Shown piece by piece: positions 7,636 through 18,572 of a DNA stretch of 64,000 nt. The translations under genes were made by a program, and so were the position numbers. Position 1 is the stretch's first letter, and every line of letters begins with the position of its first letter. Origin of the DNA: Lysobacter enzymogenes (GTDB lineage Bacteria > Pseudomonadota > Gammaproteobacteria > Xanthomonadales > Xanthomonadaceae); NCBI RefSeq assembly GCF_023617245.1, contig NZ_CP067396.1, forward strand, positions 3,472,001 to 3,536,000. Reading direction: 5' to 3'. The notes below the pieces were generated by a model. The model ran no database searches. It saw only the letters and a list, made by a program, of their open reading frames with translations, and was not told the DNA's origin.

Positions 7636-8115
7636 ATGACGACACTGTGGCGCATCGCCGGCGAGACCCGCGCCTACCGCGCCGACGACCTCAGCGGCGC
7701 GGGCGCGGCCAAGTTTCCCGGGCGTTGGAACGACGAGGGCCAGCGCGTGCTCTACAGCGCGACCTCGCTGGCGCTGGCGGCGCTGGAGACGGCCGCCTAC
7801 GTCGACGCCCACGGGCTGCCGTTGAACCGGCACGTGGTGTCGATCGAGGTGCCGCCGGCGGTGTGGAAGGCGCGCATCCAGATGACCGCCGCCGACCTGC
7901 CCGGCGGCTGGGACGCGGTGCCGGCGGGCATGGCCAGCGTCGGCATCGGCTCGCGCTGGCTGCAGTCCGGCGCCTCGGCGATCCTGCTGGTGCCGTCGGT
8001 GATCGTGCCGGAGGAATACAACGCGCTGATCAATCCCGAGCATCGCGACGCCAAGAAGCTGCGCGCCACGACCGGGCGCAAGTTCCAGTACAACGTGGTG
8101 TTCCGCGCGCCTTGA
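7636..8115 (+). CDS. RES-domain toxin, 159 aa
   Basis: RES toxins consume NAD+ in the cytoplasm and so stop growth when the antitoxin is lost. The single domain covers the whole protein: LWRIAGETRAYRADD at the start, then GRWNDEGQRVLYSATSLALA, a family hallmark. Arg6, Arg30, Tyr40 and Glu51 lie where the family places its active-site residues. A later IGSRWLQSG segment and NPEHRDA near the end also fit. Full length, no frame damage. The ATG at 7636 follows GAGGCCGGAACG. It is co-transcribed with the antitoxin. A GTAG-type REP hairpin follows the stop codon and may protect or terminate the transcript. Confidence 0.92.
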   Translation: MTTLWRIAGETRAYRADDLSGAGAAKFPGRWNDEGQRVLYSATSLALAALETAAYVDAHGLPLNRHVVSIEVPPAVWKARIQMTAADLPGGWDAVPAGMASVGIGSRWLQSGASAILLVPSVIVPEEYNALINPEHRDAKKLRATTGRKFQYNVVFRAP

Positions 8116-8130
8116 AGCGGCCGCAGCCGC

Positions 8131-8220
8131 TGTAGCAGCGGCGCGAGTTGCGACTGCGCCGCATCGCGTTTGCGGCGCGAGCTTGCGGCCCCACGGTCGC
8201 GGCTTTCGCCGCTCCTACAG
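8131..8220. repeat. GTAG-type REP inverted pair
   Basis: TGTAGCAGCGGCGCGAG at the left and TTTCGCCGCTCCTACAG at the right form an imperfect inverted pair. This is the REP class with a GTAG foot known from Stenotrophomonas and relatives. It lies between the toxin stop and the end of the convergent DUF4166 gene. Confidence 0.7.
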
Positions 8221-8253
8221 GCAACGGCCGCGCAATGCGCGGCCGCTCGCGGC

Positions 8254-9000
8254 TCACCCGCGCAAGCGCTGGAACCGGCCTTCCTGGTGGAACAGCGGGC
8301 CGAGCCAGGGGTGGGAGACGTCGATGCAGACTTCGAACTGCTCGGCGTCGAGGTCGCGGTGCACCAGCACGAACCGGCCCGGCCACAGCGGCCGCGGCAA
8401 CGGCAGGCGCAGGCCGCGCCAGTGCAGGAAATAGCCGTCGTCGACGAACACCAGCCGGTTCGGCAACACTTCCAGCCGCACCCGCATGCCCAGGCCGCCG
8501 CCGAAGTGCTCCAGCAGTTCGCCGCCGGCGCCCAGGGTCATGCGCGAGCGGAAGCTGAAGATCTCCTGGGCGAAGTGGTAGGTGCGGGTCTTGATCCAGC
8601 CCAGTTCGCGCCGCAGCGGTTCGACGTCGAAGCGGAACGGCACGTCGTCGGCGTTGTGGTGCGGCAGCACCCGCGCGTAGCGGATCAGCCGCGCGAACAG
8701 CGCGCCCAGGCGGGTGCAGCGCACCTGGTGCATGTCGCCGACGTATTCGGCCTGGGCCTGGCCTTCGGCCAGCTCGAAGCGCGCCCGGATATGCGGATGC
8801 AGCAGCGCCCAGCGCGGGCCCAGCGCGGCCTTGAGCAGCGCGGCCAGGTCGTGCGCGGGCTCGAGGCCGGCCGCGGCCGGCGCTTGCGTTTCGGGCCGCT
8901 TGTGTTCGCGCCGGCCCGTCGCGGGCCGGTCCGCCGTCGCGGGCGCGGCGGCGTTCGCGCCGGTCTGCGCCGGCAGGTCAATGCGTTGCAACAGTTCCAT
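8254..9000 (-). CDS. DUF4166 domain protein, 248 aa
   Basis: After an Ala/Pro/Arg-rich, probably flexible start (residues 1-50), residues about 55-248 match the DUF4166 pattern: LLKAALGPRWALLHPHIRAR, the central RLGALFARLI, IKTRTYHFAQEIFSFRSRM, and the terminal LVFVDDGYFLHW through HRDLDAEQFEVCIDVSHPWLG and GRFQRLRG. Biochemical role unknown; DUF4166 often sits beside sugar-epimerase-like proteins. The ATG at 9000 overlaps the last 23 bp of the upstream epimerase gene, so translation is probably coupled. It is the last gene of the leftward cluster that starts with the DCC protein. Confidence 0.8.
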   Translation of the reverse strand: MELLQRIDLPAQTGANAAAPATADRPATGRREHKRPETQAPAAAGLEPAHDLAALLKAALGPRWALLHPHIRARFELAEGQAQAEYVGDMHQVRCTRLGALFARLIRYARVLPHHNADDVPFRFDVEPLRRELGWIKTRTYHFAQEIFSFRSRMTLGAGGELLEHFGGGLGMRVRLEVLPNRLVFVDDGYFLHWRGLRLPLPRPLWPGRFVLVHRDLDAEQFEVCIDVSHPWLGPLFHQEGRFQRLRG

Positions 9001-10498
9001 GTCCCTCACCCGGGTGTCCTACACCCACATAGTCAGAACGGGGATCGCGCGCCAAACCGGCGTGCGCGCAGCGCAAGGCGCTGGCAAGCACGGGATGGGC
9101 GAAGACGAAGCGCTGGTCGGTCAGCCGCTGCGGGGCGACGACGGGGCCGTCGAGCAGCATCGTGGCCATCTCGCCGAGCGCCAGCCGCAGCGGCGCGGCC
9201 GGCATCGCCAGCCACGCCGGGCGATGCAGCGAACGCGCCAGTTCGCGGGTGAACTCGGCCTGGGTGCAGCCGCCGGGCGCGACCAGGTTGTAGGGGCCGC
9301 GCACGCCGGCGTGTTCGACCGCGTATTCGACGAAGCGCAGCACGTCGTCGAGGTGGACCCAGGCGAACCACTGCCGGCCGTCGCCCAGGCGCGCGGCGCC
9401 GCCGAGCGCGGCGGCCAGCGACAGCATCGGCAGCAGACCGCCGCTGCGGTGCAGGACCAGGCCCAGGCGCATCGTCGCCAGGCGCACGCCGCGTTCGCCG
9501 ACCGGCGCGGCCGCGCGCTCCCAGGCCGCGCACAGTGCGCTGGGGAAATCGCCGGGGACCGGCGCGAACTCGCGCTGTTCCGGCGCGCTGCGCGCATGCG
9601 CGCCGTACAGGCCGACCGCGCTGGCCTGCAGCCACAGCGCCGGCTTGACGCTGGCGCGGTCGCACCAGGCGCGCAGCGCGTCGGTGGTGCCGATCCGGCT
9701 GGCCAACAGCGCGCGCTTGCGCTGCGGCGTCCAGCGCGGGCCCACCACCGGCGCGCCGGCCAGGTTCACCACCACGTCGATGCGTTCGTCGTCGCGCAGT
9801 TCGGCGGTGTCGGCGATGCAGCGCGCGCGGCCGCCGAAGCGCAAGGCGGCGCGGCGCGGATCGCGGCTGAGCACGGTGATGCGGTGGCCGCCGGCGAGCA
9901 GGCCCTCGACCAGCGCGGTGCCGATGAAGCCGGTGCCGCCGCTGACCAGGAAATGCTGCTGCGGGTGCTGCGCCAGCAACGGCCGCGGCGCCGGTTCGGC
10001 GGCGTTGGCGCGCGCGGCCAGGCCGTCGCGCACCGCGCTGGCGGCGATGCCGAGCGCGGCCGCGGTCAGCGCCCACGACATCCATCCGTGCACGGCCGGT
10101 GCCAATGCGCTCGGCAGCGCCCAGTCGCCGCGCGTGGCCAGCGCGTACACCGCGAACATCGCGCCGCCGTTGACCGCGAGGACGGTGTGCAGCACGCGCT
10201 CGGTGTTCGGCAGCAGCCGGGTCGCGTCCTCGACCACGAAGTCCCACAGGGTGATGCCGACTTCGATCAGCACCAGCCCCCACACCGCCGCCAGCCACAG
10301 CCCTTGCGGCCGCAGCCAGGCGAACACCAGGAACAGCGCGCCGTAGACGAAGCCGCGCGCCGAATGCAGCTTCAGCTCCAGCGCGGCGCTGCGGCGGTTG
10401 GCGAGTTTTTCCATCACCTCGTGATGGGCGATCGTGTCCAGCGCGCCCATCGCGATCTGCAGCAGCAACAGGCTCAGGAACAGCGTGTGCAGGTCCAT
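8978..10498 (-). CDS. TIGR01777-family epimerase fused to an N-terminal membrane domain, 506 aa
   Basis: Residues about 1-160 form 4-5 hydrophobic segments with polar residues placed in or near them: DTIAHHEVME (21-30), His45, Asp86, Glu90-Asp91, and ERVLH (100-104). Residues about 180-490 are a SDR-type NAD(P)-binding epimerase of the TIGR01777/YfcH group. They include GGTGFIG (187-193), VVNLAGAPV, SAVGLYG, WFAWVHLDDV and GPYNLVAPG. Typical YfcH proteins are about 300 residues, so the membrane part is an addition. The substrate is unknown. The gene lies 10 bp after the DCC gene and overlaps the DUF4166 gene. The membrane part may place a short-chain dehydrogenase reaction at the inner membrane; that is inference. 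Confidence 0.85.
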   Translation of the reverse strand: MDLHTLFLSLLLLQIAMGALDTIAHHEVMEKLANRRSAALELKLHSARGFVYGALFLVFAWLRPQGLWLAAVWGLVLIEVGITLWDFVVEDATRLLPNTERVLHTVLAVNGGAMFAVYALATRGDWALPSALAPAVHGWMSWALTAAALGIAASAVRDGLAARANAAEPAPRPLLAQHPQQHFLVSGGTGFIGTALVEGLLAGGHRITVLSRDPRRAALRFGGRARCIADTAELRDDERIDVVVNLAGAPVVGPRWTPQRKRALLASRIGTTDALRAWCDRASVKPALWLQASAVGLYGAHARSAPEQREFAPVPGDFPSALCAAWERAAAPVGERGVRLATMRLGLVLHRSGGLLPMLSLAAALGGAARLGDGRQWFAWVHLDDVLRFVEYAVEHAGVRGPYNLVAPGGCTQAEFTRELARSLHRPAWLAMPAAPLRLALGEMATMLLDGPVVAPQRLTDQRFVFAHPVLASALRCAHAGLARDPRSDYVGVGHPGEGHGTVATH

Positions 10499-10508
10499 GG
10501 CCGGGTCC

Positions 10509-10955
10509 TCAGAAATGGGTGGGGCAATGGCCGTCGTCGCAGCGCGGCGCGGGCTCCGCGCCGGCTTCGCGATAGCCCAGCCAGCGCGAGACGCGGTGGC
10601 GGTTCGGCGCGATCCAGCGGTAGGCGCGCGCGGCGGCGCGGCCGGCGCCGGGCACGCGCAGCGGCCAGGTCAGCCAGCCCAGGCCGACCGCGCGGTAGGC
10701 CTCGGCGATGCCGGGCACGCCGATCCGCCACTGGCCGTCGCGGCCGCGCACGTGCAGGGCGTTGCGCAGCGCGTCGAGTTCGAAGCCCCACTGCGCGGGG
10801 TCGAAGTCCGGCGCGGCGATGTCGACCAGGCGCAGGCGACCATGGCGGTCGCGGGCCTTGAGCCGGTGCATCTCGGTGCGGCACAGCGGGCAGGCGCGGT
10901 CGTACAGGGCGACGGCCTGCGGCAAGGGCGGGCGTGGGGCGAGATCCTTGTTCAT
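10509..10955 (-). CDS. DCC family (DUF393) thiol-disulfide protein, 148 aa
   Basis: The motif YDRACPLCRTEMHRLKARD (about residues 18-36), with Cys22-x2-Cys25, is the hallmark of the DCC/DUF393 family, predicted thiol-disulfide oxidoreductases of thioredoxin-like fold. Later segments, DALRNALHVRGRDGQW and GIAEAYRAVGLGW, also fit. The C-terminal tail adds two more cysteines (PRCDDGHCPTHF), a possible metal site or second redox pair. It is the first gene of the three-gene leftward run. A palindrome matching the one before the GbsR-type regulator lies 18 bp upstream of its start, suggesting control by that regulator. Confidence 0.85.
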   Translation of the reverse strand: MNKDLAPRPPLPQAVALYDRACPLCRTEMHRLKARDRHGRLRLVDIAAPDFDPAQWGFELDALRNALHVRGRDGQWRIGVPGIAEAYRAVGLGWLTWPLRVPGAGRAAARAYRWIAPNRHRVSRWLGYREAGAEPAPRCDDGHCPTHF

Positions 10956-10973
10956 GATCGACTCCTACGGTTA

Positions 10974-10991
10974 TTTCGGTAATTACAGAAA
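10974..10991. promoter_or_regulatory. Candidate GbsR-type operator before the DCC gene
   Basis: TTTCGGTAATTACAGAAA is a near-perfect 18-bp palindrome sharing the pattern TTTC-N-GT-N4-AC-N-GAAA with the operator at 11741-11758. It sits between the regulator stop and the DCC start. Confidence 0.6.
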
Positions 10992-11016
10992 CTTCGAAGC
11001 AAAAAAGGGGCGCGGC

Positions 11017-11727
11017 TCAGGGCGAGCGCGTACCGGGCGGCGCGGCGGCATCGCCTTCGCCTGCGTCGGTCTTGCCGGGATCGAACTCGGGAGCATCGTG
11101 CTTGGGCGCATCGCCCTCGCCCGCTTCGTCGGCGAACAACACGCCCGCGGCCCGCGCCTGCGGTTCCGGCAGCGGCTTGACCGGGCCGCGCACGAACTGC
11201 TGGATGCGCGCGCCCATCTTCAGCAGCTTGATCAGGGTCTTGGGGTCGAGCCGGTTCATCTCGTCGATCCAGCTGGTACCGGTCTCCATGAACTCCAGCA
11301 CTTCGCGCATGCGCGCCAGGGTCAGGCGGTCGCGCGGGTCGGCCGGGTCGGGCGCCACCGCGGCGTTGTCGCCGTCGAGCACGGCGGTGCGCAGCATGCT
11401 CAGGGTCGGCTCGATCTCGCGCCGGCGCCGCTCCTGGACCACGGCGCGGAAGATGTCCCAGACGTCCTTGTAGGTCTCGAAATGGTCGCGACGGTCGCCG
11501 AGCACATGGCTCACCCGCGCCAGGTTCCAGGCCTGCAGCTCGCGCAGGCTGGTGCTGACGTTGGAACGGGCCAGGTTGAGGGTCTCGCAGATTTCGTCGG
11601 CGGTGATCGCGCGCTCGGACAGGAACAGCAGCGCGTGGATCTGGGCGACGGTGCGGTTGACGCCCCAGCGGCTGCCCATCTCGCCCCAGTGGAGGATGAA
11701 GCGTTCTTGCAGCGGGCTGAGGGGCAT
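11017..11727 (-). CDS. GbsR/MarR family transcriptional regulator, 236 aa
   Basis: Residues about 10-90 are a winged helix-turn-helix of the GbsR branch of MarR: WGVNRTVAQIHALLFLSER, then ITADEICETLNLARSNVSTS as the recognition region and GDRRDHFETYKDVWDIFRAV after the wing. The central helices (about 90-165) would mediate dimerisation. The last 35 residues are an acidic, Ala/Gly-rich tail of short repeats (EGDAPKHDAPEFD). A perfect palindrome lies immediately upstream of the start, and a variant lies before the next gene downstream. This suggests autoregulation plus control of the DCC/epimerase/DUF4166 run. In Bacillus, GbsR controls choline/betaine genes; the ligand here is unknown. Confidence 0.88.
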   Translation of the reverse strand: MPLSPLQERFILHWGEMGSRWGVNRTVAQIHALLFLSERAITADEICETLNLARSNVSTSLRELQAWNLARVSHVLGDRRDHFETYKDVWDIFRAVVQERRRREIEPTLSMLRTAVLDGDNAAVAPDPADPRDRLTLARMREVLEFMETGTSWIDEMNRLDPKTLIKLLKMGARIQQFVRGPVKPLPEPQARAAGVLFADEAGEGDAPKHDAPEFDPGKTDAGEGDAAAPPGTRSP

Positions 11728-11738
11728 CGGAGTTCTCT

Positions 11739-11760
11739 AATTTCTGTTTAAACAGAAATT
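11739..11760. promoter_or_regulatory. Perfect 22-bp palindromic operator before the GbsR-type gene
   Basis: The core TTTCTGTTTAAACAGAAA (11741-11758) is extended by AA/TT on each side, giving a 22-bp perfect palindrome 11 bp upstream of the regulator start. This suggests negative autoregulation. Confidence 0.65.
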
Positions 11761-11804
11761 AATGAAGAGACCGGATGCCGTCAACGACCGTTGGTCGGTC
11801 CGCT

Positions 11805-11930
11805 CCCTGTAGGAGCGGCGCGAGCCGCGGCTGCGGGGCGGCGGATTCGCGGCGAAAACTGCGTTTCAGGCCTAGGTTTGCGTCGCGAACGTGCGGGTTC
11901 GCGGTCGCGGCTCGCGCCGCTCCTACAGGG
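11805..11930. repeat. GTAG-type REP pair with perfect 25-bp arms
   Basis: The arms at 11805-11829 and 11906-11930 are exact reverse complements. Each contains the GTAG/CTAC foot and GGAGCGGCGCGAG. A 76-bp spacer separates them. The pair occupies most of the stretch between the divergent GbsR-type and lexA genes. Confidence 0.8.
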
Positions 11931-12036
11931 AGATAGCGTCGCAGCGGCTGCGACCGGGCGGATCCACTCTGCGCAAATCCGCCACCTCCCATCCGTCGGC
12001 CACGCCCGTCCTGCACTATCCGCGTGCCCCGACTAT

Positions 12037-12050
12037 TACTAAAATTAGTA
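12037..12050. promoter_or_regulatory. LexA operator
   Basis: TACTAAAATTAGTA is a perfect palindrome with TTAGTA-type half-sites, as in xanthomonad SOS boxes. It ends 1 bp before the lexA start codon. No Shine-Dalgarno sequence fits between the operator and the ATG. A weak -10 (TATTAC, 12034-12039) overlaps it. Confidence 0.7.
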
Positions 12051-12051
12051 C

Positions 12052-12717
12052 ATGAGCCTGACCGACCTCCGCCGTGCCCTGCTCGCCTTCCTGCACGAGC
12101 GCCTCGCCGCCGACGGCCTGCCGCCTTCGCAGCAGGAGATCTGCGCGCGCTTCGGCTTCCGCCAGAACCGCTCCGCCGGCTACCACCTGCAGGCGCTGCA
12201 CGAGGACGGGCTGATCGAACTGCTGCCGGGCCGCGCGCGCGGCATCCGTCTGCGCCCGGCCGGGCTGCGCGAGGCGCTGGCCTGGCGCGCCGAACGCGAA
12301 GGGCTCGATGCGCCCGCGGCGCGGGCGGGCGGCAACGACGAACCGCTGCCGATCCTGGGCCGGGTCGCCGCCGGCGCGCCGATCGGCGCCGATGCCGAAG
12401 CGCAGGCGCACGTGCTGGTCGACCGCGCGCTGTTCTCGCCGCGGCCGGACTACCTGCTGCGCGTGCAGGGCGATTCGATGCGCGAGGACGGCATCTTCGA
12501 CGGCGACCTGGTCGCGGTGCACCGCACCCGCGAGGCGCGCAGCGGTCAGGTGGTGGTGGCGCGGCTGGGCGAGGAGATCACGATCAAGCGTCTGCGCATC
12601 GACGCCGACGGCATCGTCCTGCTGCCGCGCAATCCCGACTACGCGCCGATCCGGGTGCCGGCCGATGCCGACTTCGCCATCGAAGGCCTGTACTGCGGCC
12701 TGGTCCGCAGCGCCTGA
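12052..12717 (+). CDS. lexA: LexA SOS repressor, cassette-associated copy, 221 aa
   Basis: LexA represses DNA-damage genes and is inactivated by RecA-stimulated self-cleavage. Residues 1-70 are the winged helix DNA-binding domain (PPSQQEICARFGFRQNRSAG, differing from the E. coli recognition helix). The cleavage site is Ala107-Gly108 in GRVAAGAPIG. The catalytic dyad is Ser142 in QGDSMREDG and Lys179 in EEITIKRL. All are present, so it should be functional and cleavable. It heads the imuA-imuB-dnaE2 cassette, 8 bp upstream of imuA. Xanthomonads often carry two lexA genes; this would be the cassette copy. Its own operator abuts the start codon, indicating autorepression and perhaps leaderless translation. 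Confidence 0.95.
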   Translation: MSLTDLRRALLAFLHERLAADGLPPSQQEICARFGFRQNRSAGYHLQALHEDGLIELLPGRARGIRLRPAGLREALAWRAEREGLDAPAARAGGNDEPLPILGRVAAGAPIGADAEAQAHVLVDRALFSPRPDYLLRVQGDSMREDGIFDGDLVAVHRTREARSGQVVVARLGEEITIKRLRIDADGIVLLPRNPDYAPIRVPADADFAIEGLYCGLVRSA

Positions 12718-12725
12718 GGCCGGCC

Positions 12726-13790
12726 ATGAGCGCGCCCGTTTCGCTGCGATCCGTTTCCATGGGGCACGCTGCCATGGGGTCCGCTGCCATGGACTCCGCT
12801 TCATTGGAGTTCGCTCCAGAGTTCGCATCATCGGAGCCCGTTCCATCGCAGTCCGTTGTGCTGGAGCGCGCTTCATCGGCGGCGTCGCTGGAGCAAGCGC
12901 CGCAGCCAGCCGCCGCAGGCGGAGCGGCCGCGCCGCGCGCCGTCTCGCTGGACGGGCTGATCGGTTCGCGCCGGCTGTGGCGCGGCCAGGGCGCGCAGGC
13001 CGCGCCGTCGGCGCAACCGACCGGCCACGCCGCGCTCGACGCCGCCCTGCCGACCGGCGGCTGGCCCGAGGCCGCGCTGAGCGAACTGCTGCTGCCGCAC
13101 GCCGGCGTCGGCGAGCTGGAACTGCTGTGGCCGGCGCTGGCGCGGCTGTCGCGCGAGGCGCCCGGCCACGAGGCCGGCATGATCGTGCTGGTCGATCCGC
13201 CGCTGCTGCCGTACGCGCCGGCCTGGCGCGACGCCGGCGTGGCGCTGTCGCGCCTGCAGGTGGTGCGCGCGAGCGGACGCGATGCGCTGTGGGCGGCCGA
13301 ACAATGCCTGCGCTCGGGCGCGTGCGCGGCGGTGCTGTGCTGGCCGCAGCGTGCCGACGACCGCGCCCTGCGGCGCCTGCAGGTGGCGGCCGAGAGCGGC
13401 CAGTGCCTGGGCTTCGCCGTGCGCGAAGCGCGCGCCGCGCTCAACCCCTCGCCCGCCGCGTTGCGCATCGCCATCGACGCCGCGCCGCGGCAGCTGCGCG
13501 TGCTCAAGTGCCGCGGCGGCAATGCGCCGACGCGGCCGATCGCGTTCGGCCACGGCGATGCGCGCGATGTCGAGGCGACGCCGGTCTTGGCCCATGACCT
13601 CGAACGCGGCGCGGAGGTGATCCGCTTGCCGCCGCAGTTGCGACCGGTCCGGTTTATTGCCGCGATCGGAGCGGACAGCGTCGGGACTGAAGTCCCTCCC
13701 ACAAGAGCGGCACCGGCGGCTGTGGGAGGGACTTCAGTCCCGACGCTGTCCGCTCAGCCGCCGCGAACCCTGCCAACGCCGCAACGCTGA
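12726..13790 (+). CDS. imuA: ImuA, translesion synthesis accessory protein, 354 aa
   Basis: ImuA is a RecA/SulA-like protein needed with ImuB and DnaE2 for SOS mutagenesis. The core (about residues 70-300) contains LDGLIGSRRLWRGQ, GHAALDAALPTGGWPEAALSE, LVDPPLLPYAPAW and the terminal RQLRVLKCRGG, all typical. Two additions are odd. Residues about 10-55 are encoded by a 15-nt-period minisatellite and read as variable pentads (AMGSA, AMDSA, SLEFA). The last 40 residues are read through a perfect 35-bp inverted repeat at 13669-13755, a copy of the intergenic hairpin family. Neither breaks the frame. The gene ends 7 bp before imuB. Confidence 0.9.
   Translation: MSAPVSLRSVSMGHAAMGSAAMDSASLEFAPEFASSEPVPSQSVVLERASSAASLEQAPQPAAAGGAAAPRAVSLDGLIGSRRLWRGQGAQAAPSAQPTGHAALDAALPTGGWPEAALSELLLPHAGVGELELLWPALARLSREAPGHEAGMIVLVDPPLLPYAPAWRDAGVALSRLQVVRASGRDALWAAEQCLRSGACAAVLCWPQRADDRALRRLQVAAESGQCLGFAVREARAALNPSPAALRIAIDAAPRQLRVLKCRGGNAPTRPIAFGHGDARDVEATPVLAHDLERGAEVIRLPPQLRPVRFIAAIGADSVGTEVPPTRAAPAAVGGTSVPTLSAQPPRTLPTPQR
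12753..12897 (+). repeat. 15-nt-period minisatellite inside imuA
   Basis: About nine diverged 15-nt units (for example GCTGCCATGGGGTCC and GCTTCATTGGAGTTC), in frame, encode variable pentapeptides near the ImuA N-terminus. One unit has lost 3 nt, preserving the frame. Confidence 0.7.
13669..13755. repeat. Perfect 35-bp inverted repeat inside the imuA 3' end
   Basis: The arms 13669-13703 and 13721-13755 are exact reverse complements separated by 17 nt. Each arm carries the nested core GGGACTGAAGTCCC or its complement. It is the best-preserved copy of the window's hairpin family and is translated as part of ImuA. Confidence 0.9.
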
Positions 13791-13797
13791 CGCCGCC

Positions 13798-15251
13798 ATG
13801 CGCTGGGCCTGCCTGCTGCTGCCGCAACTGGCGATGGACGTGGTCCTGCGCCAACACCCGAACCCGGACCAGCCGCTGGCCCTGGTCGAAGGTCCGCACG
13901 CGCGCCGCCGCCTGCACTCGGTCAATGCCGCCGCGCGCGCGCTGGGATTGCGGCCGGGGCTGTCGCTGGTCGCCGCGCACGCCATCGCCGACGGCGTGCG
14001 CACCGCCGAATACGACCCGCAAGCGGCCGAACGCGCGCGCCAGTTGCTGGCCGCCTGGGCCTATCGCTACAGCTCGCAGGTCAGCACCGACTTCGCCCAC
14101 GCCCTGGTGCTGGAGATCGCCGGCAGCCGCCGCCTGTTCGGGGCCTGGCCGCAACTGCGCCAGCGCCTGGACGCGGAACTGCGCGAACTCGGCTTCCGCC
14201 ACCGCATGGCCGCCGCGCCCAATCCCTTCGCCGCGCGCGCTTTGACCAACATCGGCGAAGGCTTGTTCTTCGACGACGACCTGCTGCTGCCGGCGCTGGC
14301 GAAGATGCCGATCGAACGCAGCGGGCTCGACCCGGCCACGGTGCAGGCGCTGCAACGCATGGGCCTGCGCAAGCTCGGCTCGGTGTTCGCGCTGCCGCGC
14401 GCGCCGCTGGCGCGGCGTTTCGGCCCGGATCTGCTGCAGCGCCTGGACGCGCTGCGCGGCGCGGCCGAGCCGCCGCTGACGTTCTACCAGCCGCCCGACG
14501 CCTTCGACGCGCGCATCGAACTCGGCCACGAAGCCGAATCCAGCCAGGCCCTGCTGTTCCCGCTGCGCCGCCTCACCGCCGACCTGGCCGCGTACCTGTC
14601 CGGCCGCGACGGCGGCGTGGCCCGGTTCAAGCTGCTGCTCGAACACGAGCGCCACAGCCATCGGTTGCAGCACCCGCCGAGCGAAATCGCGGTCGGCCTG
14701 CTCGCGCCGGAGCGCGAGGCGGCGATGCTGTTCGAACTCGCCCGCGGCCGCCTGCAGCACGCGCAGCTGCCGGCGCCGGTGGTGGCGCTGCGCCTGCTCG
14801 CCGAGGAACTGCCGCCGTTCGTGCCGGCCGCGCGCGACCTGTTCGACCCGCGCCCGCAGCAGGCGCTGCCGTGGGCGCAGTTGCGCGAGCGCCTGCGCGC
14901 GCGGCTCGGCGACGAACGCGTGCACGGGCTCGCCGCGCACCCCGACCACCGGCCCGAACGCGCCTGGCAACCGGTGCTGGGCGATGCGCCGGCCGCGCGC
15001 GGCAAGCACGCCGCCACACCCGCGCCAACGCTGCCGGCGACCCGCCCGGGCTGGCTGCTGGCCGAGCCCGAACCGCTGCGCGAGCCGGTCGCGCGCATCC
15101 TCGCCGGCCCGGAGCGGATCGAGTCGGGCTGGTGGGACCAGGACGACGTGCGGCGCGATTACTACCTGGTCGAAACCGCGCGCGGCCAGCGCGCCTGGGC
15201 CTACCGCGACGCCGGCGGCGACGGCCCGCTGATCGTGCACGGCTGGTTCGC

Positions 15252-15255
<4 letters not shown>
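13798..15255 (+). CDS. imuB: ImuB, catalytically inactive Y-family polymerase homologue, 485 aa
   Basis: ImuB links DnaE2 to the beta clamp during error-prone repair. The N-terminal two-thirds follow the Y-family fold (WACLLLPQLAMDVVLRQHP, then PLALVEG, NAAARALGLRPGLSL, YSSQVSTDFAHALVLEIAGS). The acidic catalytic residues of active Y-family enzymes are not where expected; the usual DxD is replaced by LLLPQL, and no SxDE motif is seen. This is normal for ImuB. A C-terminal region of about 130 residues (PLREPVARILAGPERIESGWWDQDDVRRDYY) is also typical. The ATG at 13798 is chosen over an upstream frame opening that reads through the repeat. It overlaps dnaE2 by 4 bp (ATGA). Confidence 0.93.
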
Positions 15256-18401
<3,146 letters not shown>

Positions 18402-18572
18402 GCCGGCGCGCGGCGCGGCGCTCGCCGGCGAATCCGCACGTTTCAATCGAACTTCGACACGTTTGAAGCATGCGATGCTGAATTGTATTTTCAGCGCTCA
18501 CCTGGATTTAACCTCGCCTCGATTCGCCACGGCTAGGATGCGCGAACGCAACGAACACAAGGACCCGCGTTC

